Positions 1-11,040 of a stretch of DNA of 64,000 nt are shown here, in pieces; within the stretch, counting starts at the first letter, position 1; each line of letters begins with the position of its first letter. Origin of the DNA: Euonymus europaeus. Its lineage: Eukaryota; Streptophyta; Magnoliopsida; Celastrales; Celastraceae. The notes below the pieces were generated by a model, which saw nothing but the letters and a program-made list of their open reading frames with translations, was not told where the DNA came from and made no database searches. A program made the position numbers and the translations under genes. The stretch covers positions 20,664,001 to 20,728,000 of the forward strand of contig OY756962.1 in the NCBI GenBank assembly GCA_963580455.1, given 5' to 3'.

Positions 1-177
1 TTATTTAAAAATATAAAAATCATTTTTAACCAGTATCAGTATAATTAATAATATTTTTTAGTTGGCCAAAGTACATTAAATTAGTTAAAGTCCATTTAAA
101 ACAAGTGTATGAAAAACAATAATTATATAAGCAGGAGAGAGAAGAATAATATTTAATAAAAAATACCCAGTTTTGAT

Positions 178-455
178 ACAATGCGACGATGAGAGTCCAA
201 TGGCACTGTAGCAAAACTGGACCCTTCAGTGTTCGGTTTGGGGTCGAGAAACCGAAACCCGTCTGCCAGTTCCCTGCTCTGGGAGTCACTGACAGATGTA
301 AGTCGCAGGATGTGCAGCCTTACGGTAGGGACCACCTGCCGCTTCAGAAGTGGTCGAATGCCTCTACGAGGGTTCGAACTCACAACCTCCACTTTCCCCG
401 TTAAGGGTTTTGACAAGGTGGGTACCGCTCAGCCATATGTCCTGGGGGCAGGACC
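178..455 (-). mobile_element. tRNA-derived SINE
   Basis: Read on the minus strand this stretch begins with a tRNA-like head. A good RNA polymerase III A box (TGGCTGAGCGG) lies at about 435-425 and a B box (GAGTTCGAACCC) at about 382-370. The body is about 200 bp more GC-rich than its AT-rich surroundings and ends near 178 in ATTG. The two boxes at tRNA-like spacing are what is seen. The SINE class follows from knowledge of plant SINEs, and the family was not determined. I could not find a convincing target-site duplication, so both ends are approximate. Confidence 0.7.
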
Positions 456-1300
456 TTCAGTGTTGCTTAACGTGATTATTGTGCATCCAATTTTCACAAA
501 AACACGAAAAAAGAACACTCTAAGTTACAGTAGAATGACTGTATAACGTAGCTGATGCAGATGGTCTTATCACCTCCAAAAATGATTAAACTAATGAAAA
601 TTATATAAAATATTGCTATGAATAATTTTGGGAAAGTACACTTCTTTTTGAGAATTTGATACCGTTCATTTTTTTTCTTTGATGTGTTGATTGCAAAGTC
701 TATCATACTTCACAGAAAAAGAAACCATAAAAAATATAAAAATAAAAAATGCAAATCAAGAACCTTAGTTTTCAATGATCAAATAGTTAACCGACAACAA
801 CAACAAAAAAAAGATTTTTTATTTTGATAAAAATTTTGTCATGAGCTTAGGAGGAAAATTCAGAGTAAGATTTTTTAGTAAAAAACAGGTGGCTATGTAC
901 TAATTGTTTTTGGACTATGTCACCTTCTGGGCCTAGCTCACTATTAACCATCAGCCTAGCCAATTTGTTGGTGGTTTCTGCGTCCAGGTACATTAAAATG
1001 ACCTTCTAACCTGCAAACTGTATACAATTTGAAAAACCAAAACTAAAAGCAGTGGTTCAAGGGTCTCCTCTTGAGAAGTACTTCAAAATTATTAAGGGTC
1101 ATGAGAAAAGCGAAGACTAACATCGGAATGAGAGACTTTCTATTGAGATGATTAAATGTGTAAATTTTGAACGAAGTTAAATTGTTGGAGTGTATGAAAA
1201 AACGTGTTTTACAAACTAAAATAACATAATACCCACACAGACTACAAATATTTGAGCAAGGATAAATTGGACTAAAATTAAATAGTGAGTTGGAATCATG
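456..1300. other. AT-rich intergenic DNA
   Basis: No gene-like reading frame, splice pattern or repeat boundary is visible. Homopolymer A/T runs are common and all open stretches are short. Confidence 0.5.
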
Positions 1301-2230
1301 TTAAAAGAGAGAGTTAGAGATATGGAGTCTCTGTTATCTGAATACTCTTCCGTGCGCCTTTGTGCTTTCAAAGAAATTAAACTAGTAATCATGGCCGAGC
1401 TTCACTCACAAAGATTGTTCGGGAATGAACTGCACTCCATTTTCCTGGAACATAGCTTTCTTGCATGTGATTGATATTCATGGTGCGTTGCATGTTATTG
1501 AAATTTAGTTACTTTCCTCAAATGGTGTGTGGTGGCTGAAAACATGTTTGAGATGAATAAAGACAGCATGAGCCTCAAATTTCTTCATCTTCTGACTTAC
1601 GGAATTTTATTTTGCACCTTTCGATTCATCTAAAGGCTGGGTCTTCATCTTAAGCTCAAATCCTCCGTAACTCCTCTTCCTCCATCACGCAAATCCATCT
1701 TCTTCCTCACCTGTTCCTCTATTGGGCCTTCTTCCTCCATCGCGAGCATCTCGTCTTCTCTCGTTACAAAGCCTGAAGCGAGACTCATCCGAGAAATCTA
1801 TCACGAGCTATCGATCTTCTTCCTCCATCACGAGCCTTCCAAGACGAGTCGCTTTTTTCTGATCGAGTCTCGTAGGGTCCTCTCGTAAAGCGATTCTGGT
1901 GTCCATCGCAAGACTTGCCTCTGGTCGGACTCTCCATGGTGACCCGGCTTCTCCATCGTCACCCATGTTCTCATCTGTTAAGCGACCCGGGGTTAGGTAT
2001 TCTCTTATGCGAATGAGTACTTAAATTGTGAAATAAAGTTGAATTATACCCAATTTTGTAGGTTTTCACTGTCATAGAAGTGTGTCGAAAAGGTGTGGAT
2101 TTCAAATTTTTTTTTAATATTATCCTTTGTTTGATTATAGCAACTGATTTCTGTTTCTCAGTCAAAGGAAGAGAAGTAAAAGAGGAACTTTAAGTCACCA
2201 GAAAATTCATGTTAGCACTATAAGAAGGAT
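1301..2230. other. intergenic, with C/T-rich tract
   Basis: A short open stretch starts with ATG at 1322 and runs about 50 codons, with no recognisable product. Between about 1630 and 1970 the plus strand is rich in C and T, and near-repeats of CTTCCTCCATCACG occur about every 60-100 bases. It could be an untranslated leader or a decayed first exon. Nothing identifies it. Confidence 0.3.
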
Positions 2231-3060
2231 ATTGTATTTTTTTCTTCTGGTTTTACACTATCTGATATTGGACAATTCTTATTTTGAATTCAGCTTAATA
2301 ATGTTGGAAATAACTTTTGATAATATGTGAATGAACGTGACTCTTCAAGTCCTCAATTTTATTCCTTTTTTTCCATTGGATAAGGGCACAACTTTTGATA
2401 ATATGTGAATGGATGTGTCACTATTAATTTTTTAATTTTTCAATTTAAATTAATTGGTATGCCACATGGCAGCATGTGGTTACTTCTATTTGAGGTCTTC
2501 ATTTGAATTAATAGTATTGATATTGATATAATAATTTGTTATTCTAGAAAATTTACTAGCCAGTAACTGAGTTAAATATACTAAGCCATTAAATCTATGA
2601 AAACCAAACCATTAAGTCCACGCTTAATAGAATAAACCATTAAGATGTCTACGAATGTAGAGTTACTTCATCTTTTTCATTATCATATGCACACTTAGTG
2701 TGGAGAAAATAAGTGCAAATTGCTCTACAAGGTCAGAGAATTGCTCCACCAAGCGCTGATAAGGGATCCATGTTCCTTCATTGGCTTCTTTGTTAAGAAC
2801 TAGAGCGACGAAGAAGGTTATGTGCATGATGAAGCTTGCATAGATGAGGCGCGAGGAAAGGTTCGAGAACAAACCTGTAAAGATGAAGAGGAATTTCGTG
2901 AAATGCCCTAAGTAATTGGGGCATTGCTTTTATATATTTAAATGGGCTAAATCATTAGTACCAATTGGGTTTGCCTATTGAGACGATGCCAATTGGGCTT
3001 TTATATATTGAATCAAGTTGAGTCATTCCATTCATTTTCTAATGTATTTTTTTATTTAGT
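2231..3060. other. intergenic, short direct repeat
   Basis: A motif of about 28 bp containing CTTTTGATAATATGTGAATG occurs at about 2312 and again at about 2391. The rest is AT-rich with no supported gene. A 69-codon minus-strand open stretch (2663-2872) has no recognisable domain. Confidence 0.35.
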
Positions 3061-3290
3061 ATTTTTTTTGAATTCTCTGTGCAGTCAGCAGTCTAGTATG
3101 TGTAAGGTTACATCATTGTAGCCGTTACTGGGTCATATGTATATACCTGTCCTCTTTGTAACGTTACCTTTGAGTGAATAAAATTCAAAAGTGTTGACTC
3201 TCCTCTTCCTCCCCTTCTTCTTCTTCTTTTGAATCTACTTTGCTTTACTTCTGCTCTGCTTACCTACATACAATCAAAATATAAATTATT
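3061..3290 (+). repeat. possible LTR 3' part
   Basis: The plus strand has a pyrimidine-rich stretch and GAGTGAATAAAATTC, which resembles the R/U5 part of a plant LTR. It directly abuts the end of a minus-strand gypsy remnant, so its orientation does not fit that element. No TG...CA pair or primer-binding site was found, so this is tentative. Confidence 0.25.
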
Positions 3291-3783
3291 TCATTCTTGG
3301 CCGTGCCATTTAACCAACAAGTCGGCCATGGGAAAATTTCTTTTTCTGACCTAACATCTATTGAGAACCAATGCGGTCAACGACATTGGTTGGCCATCCA
3401 TGTTCATTGGAGGAAGAGTTTTAGATATTACTGGAATATCACTAATGTGTTTCTTTAGCAGAGAAACATGTAAGATTGCCTTGTCTACTGCCCTAGTTTG
3501 GCCATTGCACTAAGGATGTTAGCTAGTGAAAATTTTCAATTGGGTGCCTGCCAATTCAAAAATAAACTTAGTCCAAAAAGTGCTAGTGAACATTGAGTCA
3601 CGGTCTATCACCATGAACCCTTCTATGTTGTGTAGCCCAAAAATATTTTCCAAAAAAATATAAGCCACAAAAGCTACCGTGTAAGGATGGATAAGGCTAA
3701 GAAATGTGCATATTTGTAAATTCGATCAACTACATCCAAAAAGACTGATTTCCCTAAAGATGGCATATGACCATCTATAAAAT
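3290..3783 (-). pseudogene. gypsy integrase core and C-terminal tail, broken
   Basis: The integrase segment shows short family motifs: a VVDR-like stretch followed by KYAHF, then DRDSMFTSTFW and GTQLK, the region around the catalytic acidic residues. The usual YHPQTDGQ motif is disrupted by a stop. Near 3440-3300 there is a chromodomain-type tail (LVKWHG). The segment stops at 3783 where the MULE was inserted. The reading resumes beyond the MULE if one target copy is counted, so the MULE landed in the integrase coding region. Multiple stops make it a pseudogene. Confidence 0.75.
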
Positions 3784-4865
3784 GGGTTAATACTACTTTT
3801 AGTCACCGAAAGATAATTCATATTTTGTTTTGATCACCGAAAGATTAAACTTTCAATTTAGTCACTTAACTTCTCATTTTGTTCCAGTCAAACCACTCGG
3901 TCAGATTTTCTCAAAAAAGGCAACTGAAAGGATGGCGTGGCAATTTGATTTGTTTTCAATTGTTCCATATGTAATTTTTATAATTTTAAAAATTATAAAT
4001 TATAAAATATAAAATATAAAAAAATAAAAAAATAAAAAAATCTCCTCTCTCTACTATTCTTCCCCCTCTCTCTGCAATTTCTAGCAGACGGGTCGCCTGA
4101 ATGCCAAGTCTTTCTCTTCCGCCAACTCGATGTCATTGTCACCTGCAAGACTCGTTTCTTCTCTTTCACACACAATACATTTAATGATAAAATTCATTAG
4201 AAGACATCCATCTAAAATAGTATTAAGACCTCGATCCACCATTAATATTAAGTTCAAGACCTCAATTCGCCATTAATGGTCCCATCTGGTATAGTTTGAA
4301 TCCTCTCAGGCAATGCAAGAACCAGATCACACCTAATAGTTTGGCCTTCGTTAGAAATCCCCTTAAACTTCAATCGTCAATCTTCAACTCCAAACGATAG
4401 GCTCTCGCCGTCGATTGCGATAATCATCTTTGTTCTCATTGCAGCTCTGTTTTTCATGGGATTCTTCTCTATTTACATTAGCCAGTGCTCAGACACCCAC
4501 AATAGTAGCGGAAGTGTGTGGCCTATCATGGGAATATCGTGTAGGGTGGTGCGTGGGCTGGATCCGGAGGTGTTAAGAAATGAGGATTGCTTGTTGGAAG
4601 GAAGAACACATGCTAGGGTTTATTATTTGTAAATTGATTTTTTTAAAATAAATTACCAAGTGAAAATTTATTTCCACATGGACCAATCACCTTAAGGTCA
4701 ATCTGCCACATAGGCAGGTTGCTTGCACAAATTTTGAAAAACCTGATCGAGTGACTTGACTGGAACAAAATAAAAACTTAAGTGACTAAGTTGAAATGTT
4801 TAATCTTTCGGTGACCAAAATGAAACATGAATTGTCTTTCGGTGACTGAAAATAGTATTAACCCC
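3784..4865. mobile_element. Pack-MULE-like element with long terminal inverted repeats
   Basis: The left end starts GGGTTAATACTA and the right end is its inverted counterpart. Similarity continues inward for roughly 100-130 bp, including the motifs CACCGAAAGATTAAAC and TTTTGTTCCAGTCAA. Flanking 9-mers are CTATAAAAT (3775-3783) and CAATAAAAT (4866-4874), matching at 8 of 9 bases. Length 1082 bp, long inverted repeats and a 9 bp duplication fit a non-autonomous Mutator-like element. It encodes no transposase and carries a captured plant gene fragment. It sits inside a gypsy integrase and is therefore younger than that element. Confidence 0.85.
4390..4632 (+). pseudogene. captured ATL-type RING-H2 gene fragment
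   Basis: An uninterrupted reading frame inside the MULE gives a single hydrophobic membrane segment with the stretch LIAALFFMGFFSIYI, then a short Cys/Ser-containing loop (QCSDTHNSSGS) and RGLDPEVL, ending at a TAA near 4632. Membrane anchor, polar linker and a GLD-type motif in this order characterise ATL E3 ubiquitin ligases, where the GLD motif precedes the RING-H2 finger. The RING-H2 domain itself is absent, so the captured piece cannot be a working ligase. The open frame extends upstream to about 4300 without a stop, but no start is evident. The assignment is from remembered family motifs and should hold to family, not to a particular gene. Confidence 0.7.
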
Positions 4866-4889
4866 CAATAAAATCCAAGGTGATATCAG

Positions 4890-5360
4890 CACAAATTTTT
4901 ATGGGAAATGGAAATCGCTAAAGATGACTTAAGGCTGAGTATTAAGATACTTGGTAGCTAGACAACAATTGAAATCTTTAACAACGGACTTGATGAATTT
5001 CTTCATTCCAGGCCAATGGAATTCCTTTTGAGTCTTTTGGAGGGTTTTATAATACCCTAGATGTCCGGTGAGAGTGGAATTGTGTAACCGTTCAAGCATC
5101 TTTTTTTTGAATCTAGCTTGACTTCCAACAACCAACTAATTTTCATAAAATGATACATCATTCCTCATACTAAAGTGATTATAAGAAATAGGATCCACTT
5201 TTAGTTTGCTAAAAAGTTGTTGAATCAAGGTGTCCCCCACATATGAATGTTTGATGTCAGAGAGCAAGTCCAAAGTAGGAATCATAATGGCACATATTGA
5301 TGTTTGATTCAAAATCACTCTTTCTTGTTGTCGGGAAAATGCGTCTGTCACTTGATTATC
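4890..5360 (-). pseudogene. gypsy RNase H end and integrase zinc finger
   Basis: The minus strand shows a DAFSR motif, which marks the end of RNase H in Ty3/gypsy pol, at about 5345. It is followed by an H2C2-type integrase N-terminal segment with HNSTLTGHLGYYKTL and FHWPGMKKF. The expected final Cys pair is partly preserved (CC in FNCC). Stops separate the two halves. It lies just upstream, in element orientation, of the MULE-split integrase core. Confidence 0.75.
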
Positions 5361-5659
5361 CCTCTCTTATTTATATTTGATTGAAAAATTGCAGCCAAAA
5401 ATCTTGCCAATCCATTTTTGTGGAGCTAGAGTACCGATTTGTTGTTCAAGAAGGAATTTTAGACTATAATGGTCTTTTTCAACAATGAAAGTATGCCCCA
5501 AAAAATATGCTCTCATTTCTGAATGGTGGACACAAGCGCGAATAATTCATTTTCATAAGTGGAGAAGTTCAAGGCTACTAGTTTGAGTGTTGCATTAAAA
5601 TAAGAAATAAGCCTATTGTTTTACCTCAAAACTTACTTGATTCCATTTCTCCATGAATT

Positions 5660-6560
5660 GCACTCTATTACAAATGGTTTATTGAAATTAGGGAGAAGTA
5701 GCATGGGTGAGTTGCTATAGCATCTCGATGTGCTTGAAAGAAAAAGTTGGCAGCTGCTTTCCATTCAAAAGAATCTTTGGCAAGAAACCTATACAACAAG
5801 GCCGGAGTTGAACTATAACCCTTGAAGAACTTTTGGTAATACCTTATCAACCCTAATCCGCTAGGCATGAGGCACTCTCTCATTGTTTGAGTATTTTTTG
5901 GTTCAGTTCTCACCCTTTATTTATCAATGATATGACCAAGATGGCCTACCTTACTCATCCTAAAGCTGCATTTGGAACCTTTTGCAAGTAATTGGAGTTG
6001 AGACTAAATCTCTAGAATTATGGTCAGATGCTTTATATGTTCCTATCGAGATTGACTATACACAAGAATATTATAAAAAATAAGGATAAATTTTTGAAGA
6101 TAGGGTTTGAATACTATATCATAAGACTATAAAAGGTTGAATGAGCATTAGTTAAGAAATGGCAATACAAAAAATTTATAATGGCCTTCATGTGTTCAAA
6201 ATGTCTTCTTTGGAATATCCTCCTCCATCATCCAGATTTGGTGATAGTTGGAATGTAAATCCAATTTAGAAAATATTACATCTCCATTAATTTCATCAAC
6301 AATCACAGGTATTGGAAATCGATATTTAATTGACACACATACGTCAATAACCATTTGTCTTACTCTAACAAGTGAGGGAAATTGGCTGACACTGTTATGG
6401 ATCATGCCAGTCTTGAGTAGCTCCTAAATGATTTTCTCAATCTCAACCTTTTGATGATGAGGATAATGCTATGGTCGGACATTTATGGGAGTGGTACCAT
6501 CCTACAGAAAAATTCTATGGTCATAAGCTTGAGTTGGAGGTAGTCTAAGCTACTTATGAA
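5660..6560 (-). pseudogene. gypsy reverse transcriptase, broken
   Basis: Minus-strand frames contain YRFPIPVI, FSKLDLHSNYHQIWM and, about 300 bases further, GLIRYYQKFFKGYSS with KDSFEW. These are the fingers/palm and connection motifs of Ty3/gypsy RT. The upstream part (about 6550-6420) matches the INVRPYRYPHHQK-type region. The catalytic YxDD segment is lost in a stretch of stops between about 6190 and 5920. The gene cannot encode a working enzyme. Confidence 0.75.
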
Positions 6561-6589
6561 CAAGATAAGTTGATACAAAATCTGCTACA

Positions 6590-7790
6590 AAAGGCAAGAG
6601 GTGGTGAAGACTTACCTAACAAGATTTCTTACTGACAAGGAACCTTGTATTACAGGGTAGATTATTGGTGGGAGATAATTTGATCATGAAAAATAAATTG
6701 CTATAGGAAATTCATGTAGTACCAATAGTAGGCCATCTTGGATTTGTGAAGACACTACAAAAAGTAAAACAAACTTTTTATTGGATGGGACTCAGATTTG
6801 ATGTCGAGGCTCATGTTAGAAAATACAGTATTTGCTAAACTACTAAAAACCAAAATACTCTTCCCCAAGGCATGTTGGAACCTCTGCCTATTCCTAAGAC
6901 ACCATGGTTAGAAATCAGTATGGATTTCATTAAGGGGCTTCCCCCACACTAAAGGGTAAGTCTATAATTCTTACTATAGTGCAAGAGACACAATTGAATT
7001 ACAATAGCTTCGATCATCTCCAAAGTGATGGCTATGTTGAAGCTGTTAACAAAGCACTGGAACAATACTTGCGTTGTTTTGCTTTATCTCACCCCAAGTT
7101 CTAGCTAAGGTGGTTAACTTTAGCAGAATAATGCTATAATATTACCATCCATACCAGCACTAGAGTCAGTCCATTTGAAGTAGTATATGGTGTAGTACTT
7201 CCCAAACTTTCTTCCTATGTCCCTGGTACTGCTGCTTTGAAGACCAAAGAAGGTATTTTGATCATCTTGATGCATAACCTTTAGAAAACCAAACTTATAT
7301 GATGTTCTTTGTTGATAAAAAGAGAATTCACTATGAGTTCTAGGTTAGAGATTGAGCGTATTTGAAGTTACATCCTTACAGAAAAAATGTATTTGGTTCA
7401 AAGGAAGAACCTCAAGTTAGCTCTTCGTTACTATGGTCCTTACAAGATTATTAAAAGAGTGGGAAATTGTGCTTATGAATTGGAGCTTCCTTATTCCTCC
7501 CTGATCAACCTAGTGGTGAATGTATCATAGCTAAAGAGGGTACCCAACCTTAGTATACAACCCCTGGTTACCCTTCCCCCGGTCAACGCAAAAGGGAAAA
7601 TTTTGGTGGAACCTCACATGTTGCTTAGGAAGAGGTTTACGCAATGCAGTAAGTTTCCCATAGTTGAGGTCTTGGTGTAGTAGGTTGGACAGAAGGAATA
7701 TGATGTTACTTGGGTCACCTATACCAAACTAATGGAAGACTTCCCTGACCTTGTGGGTAAGCTTCCTTAAGAGGAGGGAATTTTCATGAT
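6590..7790 (+). pseudogene. second Ty3/gypsy remnant: integrase and C-terminal tail
   Basis: The plus strand reads an integrase zinc-binding region (GHLGFVKTLQKV, FYWMGL), then [18 protein letters not shown], a shortened core ending in EAVNKALEQYLRCF, then SPFEVVYG. Further on come KLALRYYGPYKI, FPIVEVLV and a FPDL end typical of a chromodomain-type tail. Part of the integrase core is deleted and several stops occur. Orientation is opposite to the gypsy remnant at 3290-6560, and RT is missing, so this is a separate 5'-truncated element. Confidence 0.75.
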
Positions 7791-7850
7791 CAGTTTTTGG
7801 ATTTCTTCTTGTGAGAAGAAATCATATTTTGGCTATAAAATTTTATTAAG

Positions 7851-8300
7851 TGTTGGGCTTTATTTTTTGGGTTTTAAGAGTATGGATTTTGTTAGATTGC
7901 ACAGCTATGGGCCTTAGGCTTTTTGCCTAGGATTTTGTTAGTAATATGAAGTCATTTATTAAGCTTATTTAGTAGGGTTAGTGCTTACTTAGCTGCATGA
8001 TTAGTACGTAGAAATTATATTAGCTAGGTTGATCCTTATACAAGGGAATCTTGTACCACAATGGTGTATTCTGCAAATGCTTTGTAGTGAACAGGTCTAT
8101 GATATAAGAATGTTAGCCCGTTTATTATGATTATAAAAAAATTATTCCTTTTGGATAAAATATCTCTATTGTGTTTTCAAAGGCATTGCTTAAGAACAGC
8201 AAGGATAGTATTCCATAGTGCTTGTTTTCTCTTGATCTTTCTTAATTGCTTGTATAGAACTTTGTTACAAAAAATCCTTATTTTTAAGGTTTTATCCTAA
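7851..8300 (+). repeat. possible 3' LTR of the plus-strand gypsy remnant
   Basis: A stretch starting TGTTGGGCTTT follows the pol tail and a purine-rich patch near 7770. It contains no coding sequence and could be an LTR ending near 8300 in CCTAACACA. There is no second copy in the window and the right end overlaps the repeat unit starting at 8222, so both limits are uncertain. Confidence 0.3.
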
Positions 8301-9592
8301 CACAATAGCGAAAGGAATATGAATATCATTGAGGGATTCATGTGATTAGCTTCAATTGACTAAAATGATTTCATCTCAATAACTCACAACCGCTGTGAAT
8401 CATACGAGCCTAAAATTCTCTGAAAATCTACAAATGGTTCAAAGAAAATAGAAATCGTGAAAGTAGATAAGAATTTTTTTTGAAGGCAACTAGCAAGGGC
8501 TAGTGCCTGTACCTGTACCTTTCAATTGATGGATACTTAGCGCTCGAGAGTCTAGATTCGTATAGCTTCATGCCTTATGATCATCGCTTGAGACCCAAGA
8601 GGCTAAGGCTTTGAGAGGCTGCCACAATTGAGAGCCTGAGACGTAAACCTAGTGGCTAGAGCATTTGCCTAAATCCTAATTGCCTAAAGCCCTAAACATA
8701 AACAGAGATATAAAAGTGTCATTAGCCCAAAAAGTGTCATATCTCATAAGCCCAATAAATGTAATAATCCTCATAATACAGCCATCAAAACTATATTTTG
8801 GGTCTCGCTTATATTACACAAAAATTTAAACCACACACATATTTCAATGCAGTCCACATCAACAAAACAAAAATCCCTAAACATTGTATTATCCTAATTT
8901 TAGTCAAGCCAACCACTTTTCTATTCTCCATACTACCCCTATCAAATTTACACCAAAATCAATTTGGGGTCTGACATTTATTACAAAAGGTCAAGCCATA
9001 TACTTATCCACATCACCAAAACACATATATGAGTATAACCACATCACCAAAACACATATTTCAATATAGTTACATCAGCAAAAACGAAAATTTCCACACA
9101 ATTTGTTGACCCAGCAAAATACCACCATTGCGGTTGATGAACTATATTATAAACTACCCGATTATGCTATGATCTAGCTATTTTTTCGGACTTGAGATCT
9201 TGACAACCATAAAATTGCATTACATATGCCAGATCCAGTCCGTACTAGGATGAAGGGCCACACACATGCCCACAGACGTATAGATGCTTGGCTCTTGTAC
9301 CAAATGATAAGAACTCGTGCGCTTTGAGCTACCAAACAGGTACAACTTTGTCTTCCCAAACTCACCCCATAATGGGCCCAGGAATCTTGTCCAGTAATAG
9401 TTCTCAGCCAGTCCAAAAGCAACATCACATGCACCCTTGAAGCTTTAGGAAAACGATTTATTGCTAAGGGAACCGGACCCCCTTATATTTAGCACAAAAC
9501 TCCCATTGCACATTGTCATTAAACATTTATCCTACCAAATGTCTTAAACTACAAATAAAATGCTACTGTTCTCTAATTTTTAGATTTTATAA
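8222..9592. repeat. tandem non-coding repeat unit, copy A (~1.37 kb)
   Basis: This unit recurs next door at 9596-11990 in the same orientation. Shared stretches occur from start (TCTTGAT, GAACTTTGTTACAAAAAATCC) through the middle (ACTATATTTTGGG, TTTTAGTCAAGCCAA) to the end (CTTAAACTACAAAT). No coding sequence is supported. On the minus strand near 9305 there is TTTGGTACAAGAGCC, which resembles a retrotransposon primer-binding site (TGGTATCAGAGC class). The segment from about 9307 to 9540 could therefore be a short LTR of a TRIM/LARD-type element. A matching second LTR was not found. Confidence 0.55.
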
Positions 9593-10045
9593 CTGCTTAT
9601 TTTCTCTTGATTCTTCTTAGTTGTTCGTATAGAACTTTGTTACAAAAAATCCCTATTTTTGAGGTTTGATCCTAACACAATAGCGAAAGGAATATGAATA
9701 TAGAGGGATTCATAGGATTAGCTTCAATTGACTAAAATGATTTCTCAATAACTCACAGTCGTTGTGAATCATACGAGCCCAAAATTCTTTGAAAATTTAC
9801 AAATGGTTCAAAGAAAACAACAAATCGTGGAAGTAGAGATGAAATTTTGAAGGCAACTTACATACAAGGGATAGTACCTTTTTCTTCAATTGATGGATAC
9901 CCAACACTCGAGAGTCAAGATTCGCATCATCGCTTCATGCCTTCATGATCATTGCCTAAGAACCAAGAGGCTGAGACAGCTGAGAGCCTGAGACATAAAC
10001 CTAGTGGCTAGAGCATTTGCCTAAATTCTAATTGCCTAGGGCCCT

Positions 10046-11040
10046 ACAGACCTGTTTGGTTACATATGTAATGTAATGGTAATTGTATTCAGATTACATT
10101 ACAATGTTTGGTATTCACTAATTTAAAAATGAAATGTAATCCAATTACTAGGTAATGAGATTCCTTACAAGATCAAGGAATCCCAATACCATTTAAAATT
10201 TGGTATTATAATAACAAAATCAAATATTTGTTCATTGGACAAATATATCCCTAAAGATTATAAATTATTTACATATATATCCTTACATATTTGGGAACGG
10301 GCCCTGATTAAGCTAGGTTCGAACTCAGGTTAGGCCAAAGTTTAGGAATGGGCTCAGGTAAAGCTAGGGTCCGTGAATGGGCCCAAGTTAGACTAGGTTT
10401 TAAGTACAGGCCTGTCCTGGACCTTGAGTTGACCCAGGCCCTTCTTGGCCCCATCTTAGACCCGGGGATAACCCAACAACTTCTCGGACCTCAAGATAAA
10501 CCAGACCCTTCCCGGGCCCCTAGATAACCTGACCCATTCCTAGACCCTAGGATAATCGTGGCCCGATCCTACACCCCGGGATGACTCGAGCCCGATCCCT
10601 AATCCCGAGATGACCCGACCCCTTCCTAGACCTCAATCCCATACCTCGAGATGACTCAACTATGATCATGGACCCCAAGATAACCCGATTGTGGTCTCGA
10701 ACCTTGGGATTACTCGGGCCCAATCTCGAACCCTAAATGACTTGAGCCAGATGTTGACCCTGGGATGGCCTACGCCAGATCCCGGACATCAGGATGACCC
10801 AAGCTTAATCTTGACCTCAAGAGGACTTGGGCCTAATCCTAGACCATGGTATGACTCGACCCCTTCTCAGACCCTGGGATGACTCGGGCCCGATCCCAAA
10901 CCTCGACCTAAGAATTGGAACACATTTCATTTTGTAAACCAAACACTTTAATAAAATTACTTAGTAATCACATTACTGTAATTTGATTACTTGTAAATGG
11001 ATTACAGTTACTATCCAAATACATTAAACCAAACTGGCCC
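10046..11040. mobile_element. non-autonomous TIR element with minisatellite core
   Basis: The left end reads ACCTGTTTGGTTACATATG and the right end, inverted, GGGCCAGTTTGGTTTAATG. Both are followed by stretches rich in TGTAATCC/GGATTAC-type motifs. It interrupts copy B of a tandem repeat, whose copy A shows the empty site. No clean target duplication remains, so the superfamily is not assigned; ends containing GTTTGGTT occur in hAT and PIF-type MITEs. The middle third is occupied by a GC-rich minisatellite. Confidence 0.6.
10430..10910. repeat. GC-rich minisatellite, ~27-28 bp period
   Basis: Degenerate copies of a unit like GACCCTGGGATGACTCGGG followed by CCCGATCC repeat roughly 16-18 times. 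The array is far more GC-rich than the AT-rich arms of the host element. A 63-codon open stretch on the plus strand lies in the array and is only a by-product of the repeat. Confidence 0.75.

Larger units (their letters stand above)
3290..6560 (-). mobile_element. decayed Ty3/gypsy (chromovirus-like) element
   Basis: Reading from 6560 to 3290 on the minus strand gives reverse transcriptase, RNase H end, integrase zinc finger, integrase core and a C-terminal chromodomain-like tail, in the Ty3/gypsy order. All parts carry stops and frameshifts. No gag or LTR could be tied to it. It is interrupted at 3784-4865 by a Mutator-like insertion and abuts another gypsy remnant on the plus strand at about 6570-6590. 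Confidence 0.8.

Noticed and set aside
10691..10882. 63-codon frame in the GC-rich array
   Set aside because: By-product of the 27-28 bp minisatellite.
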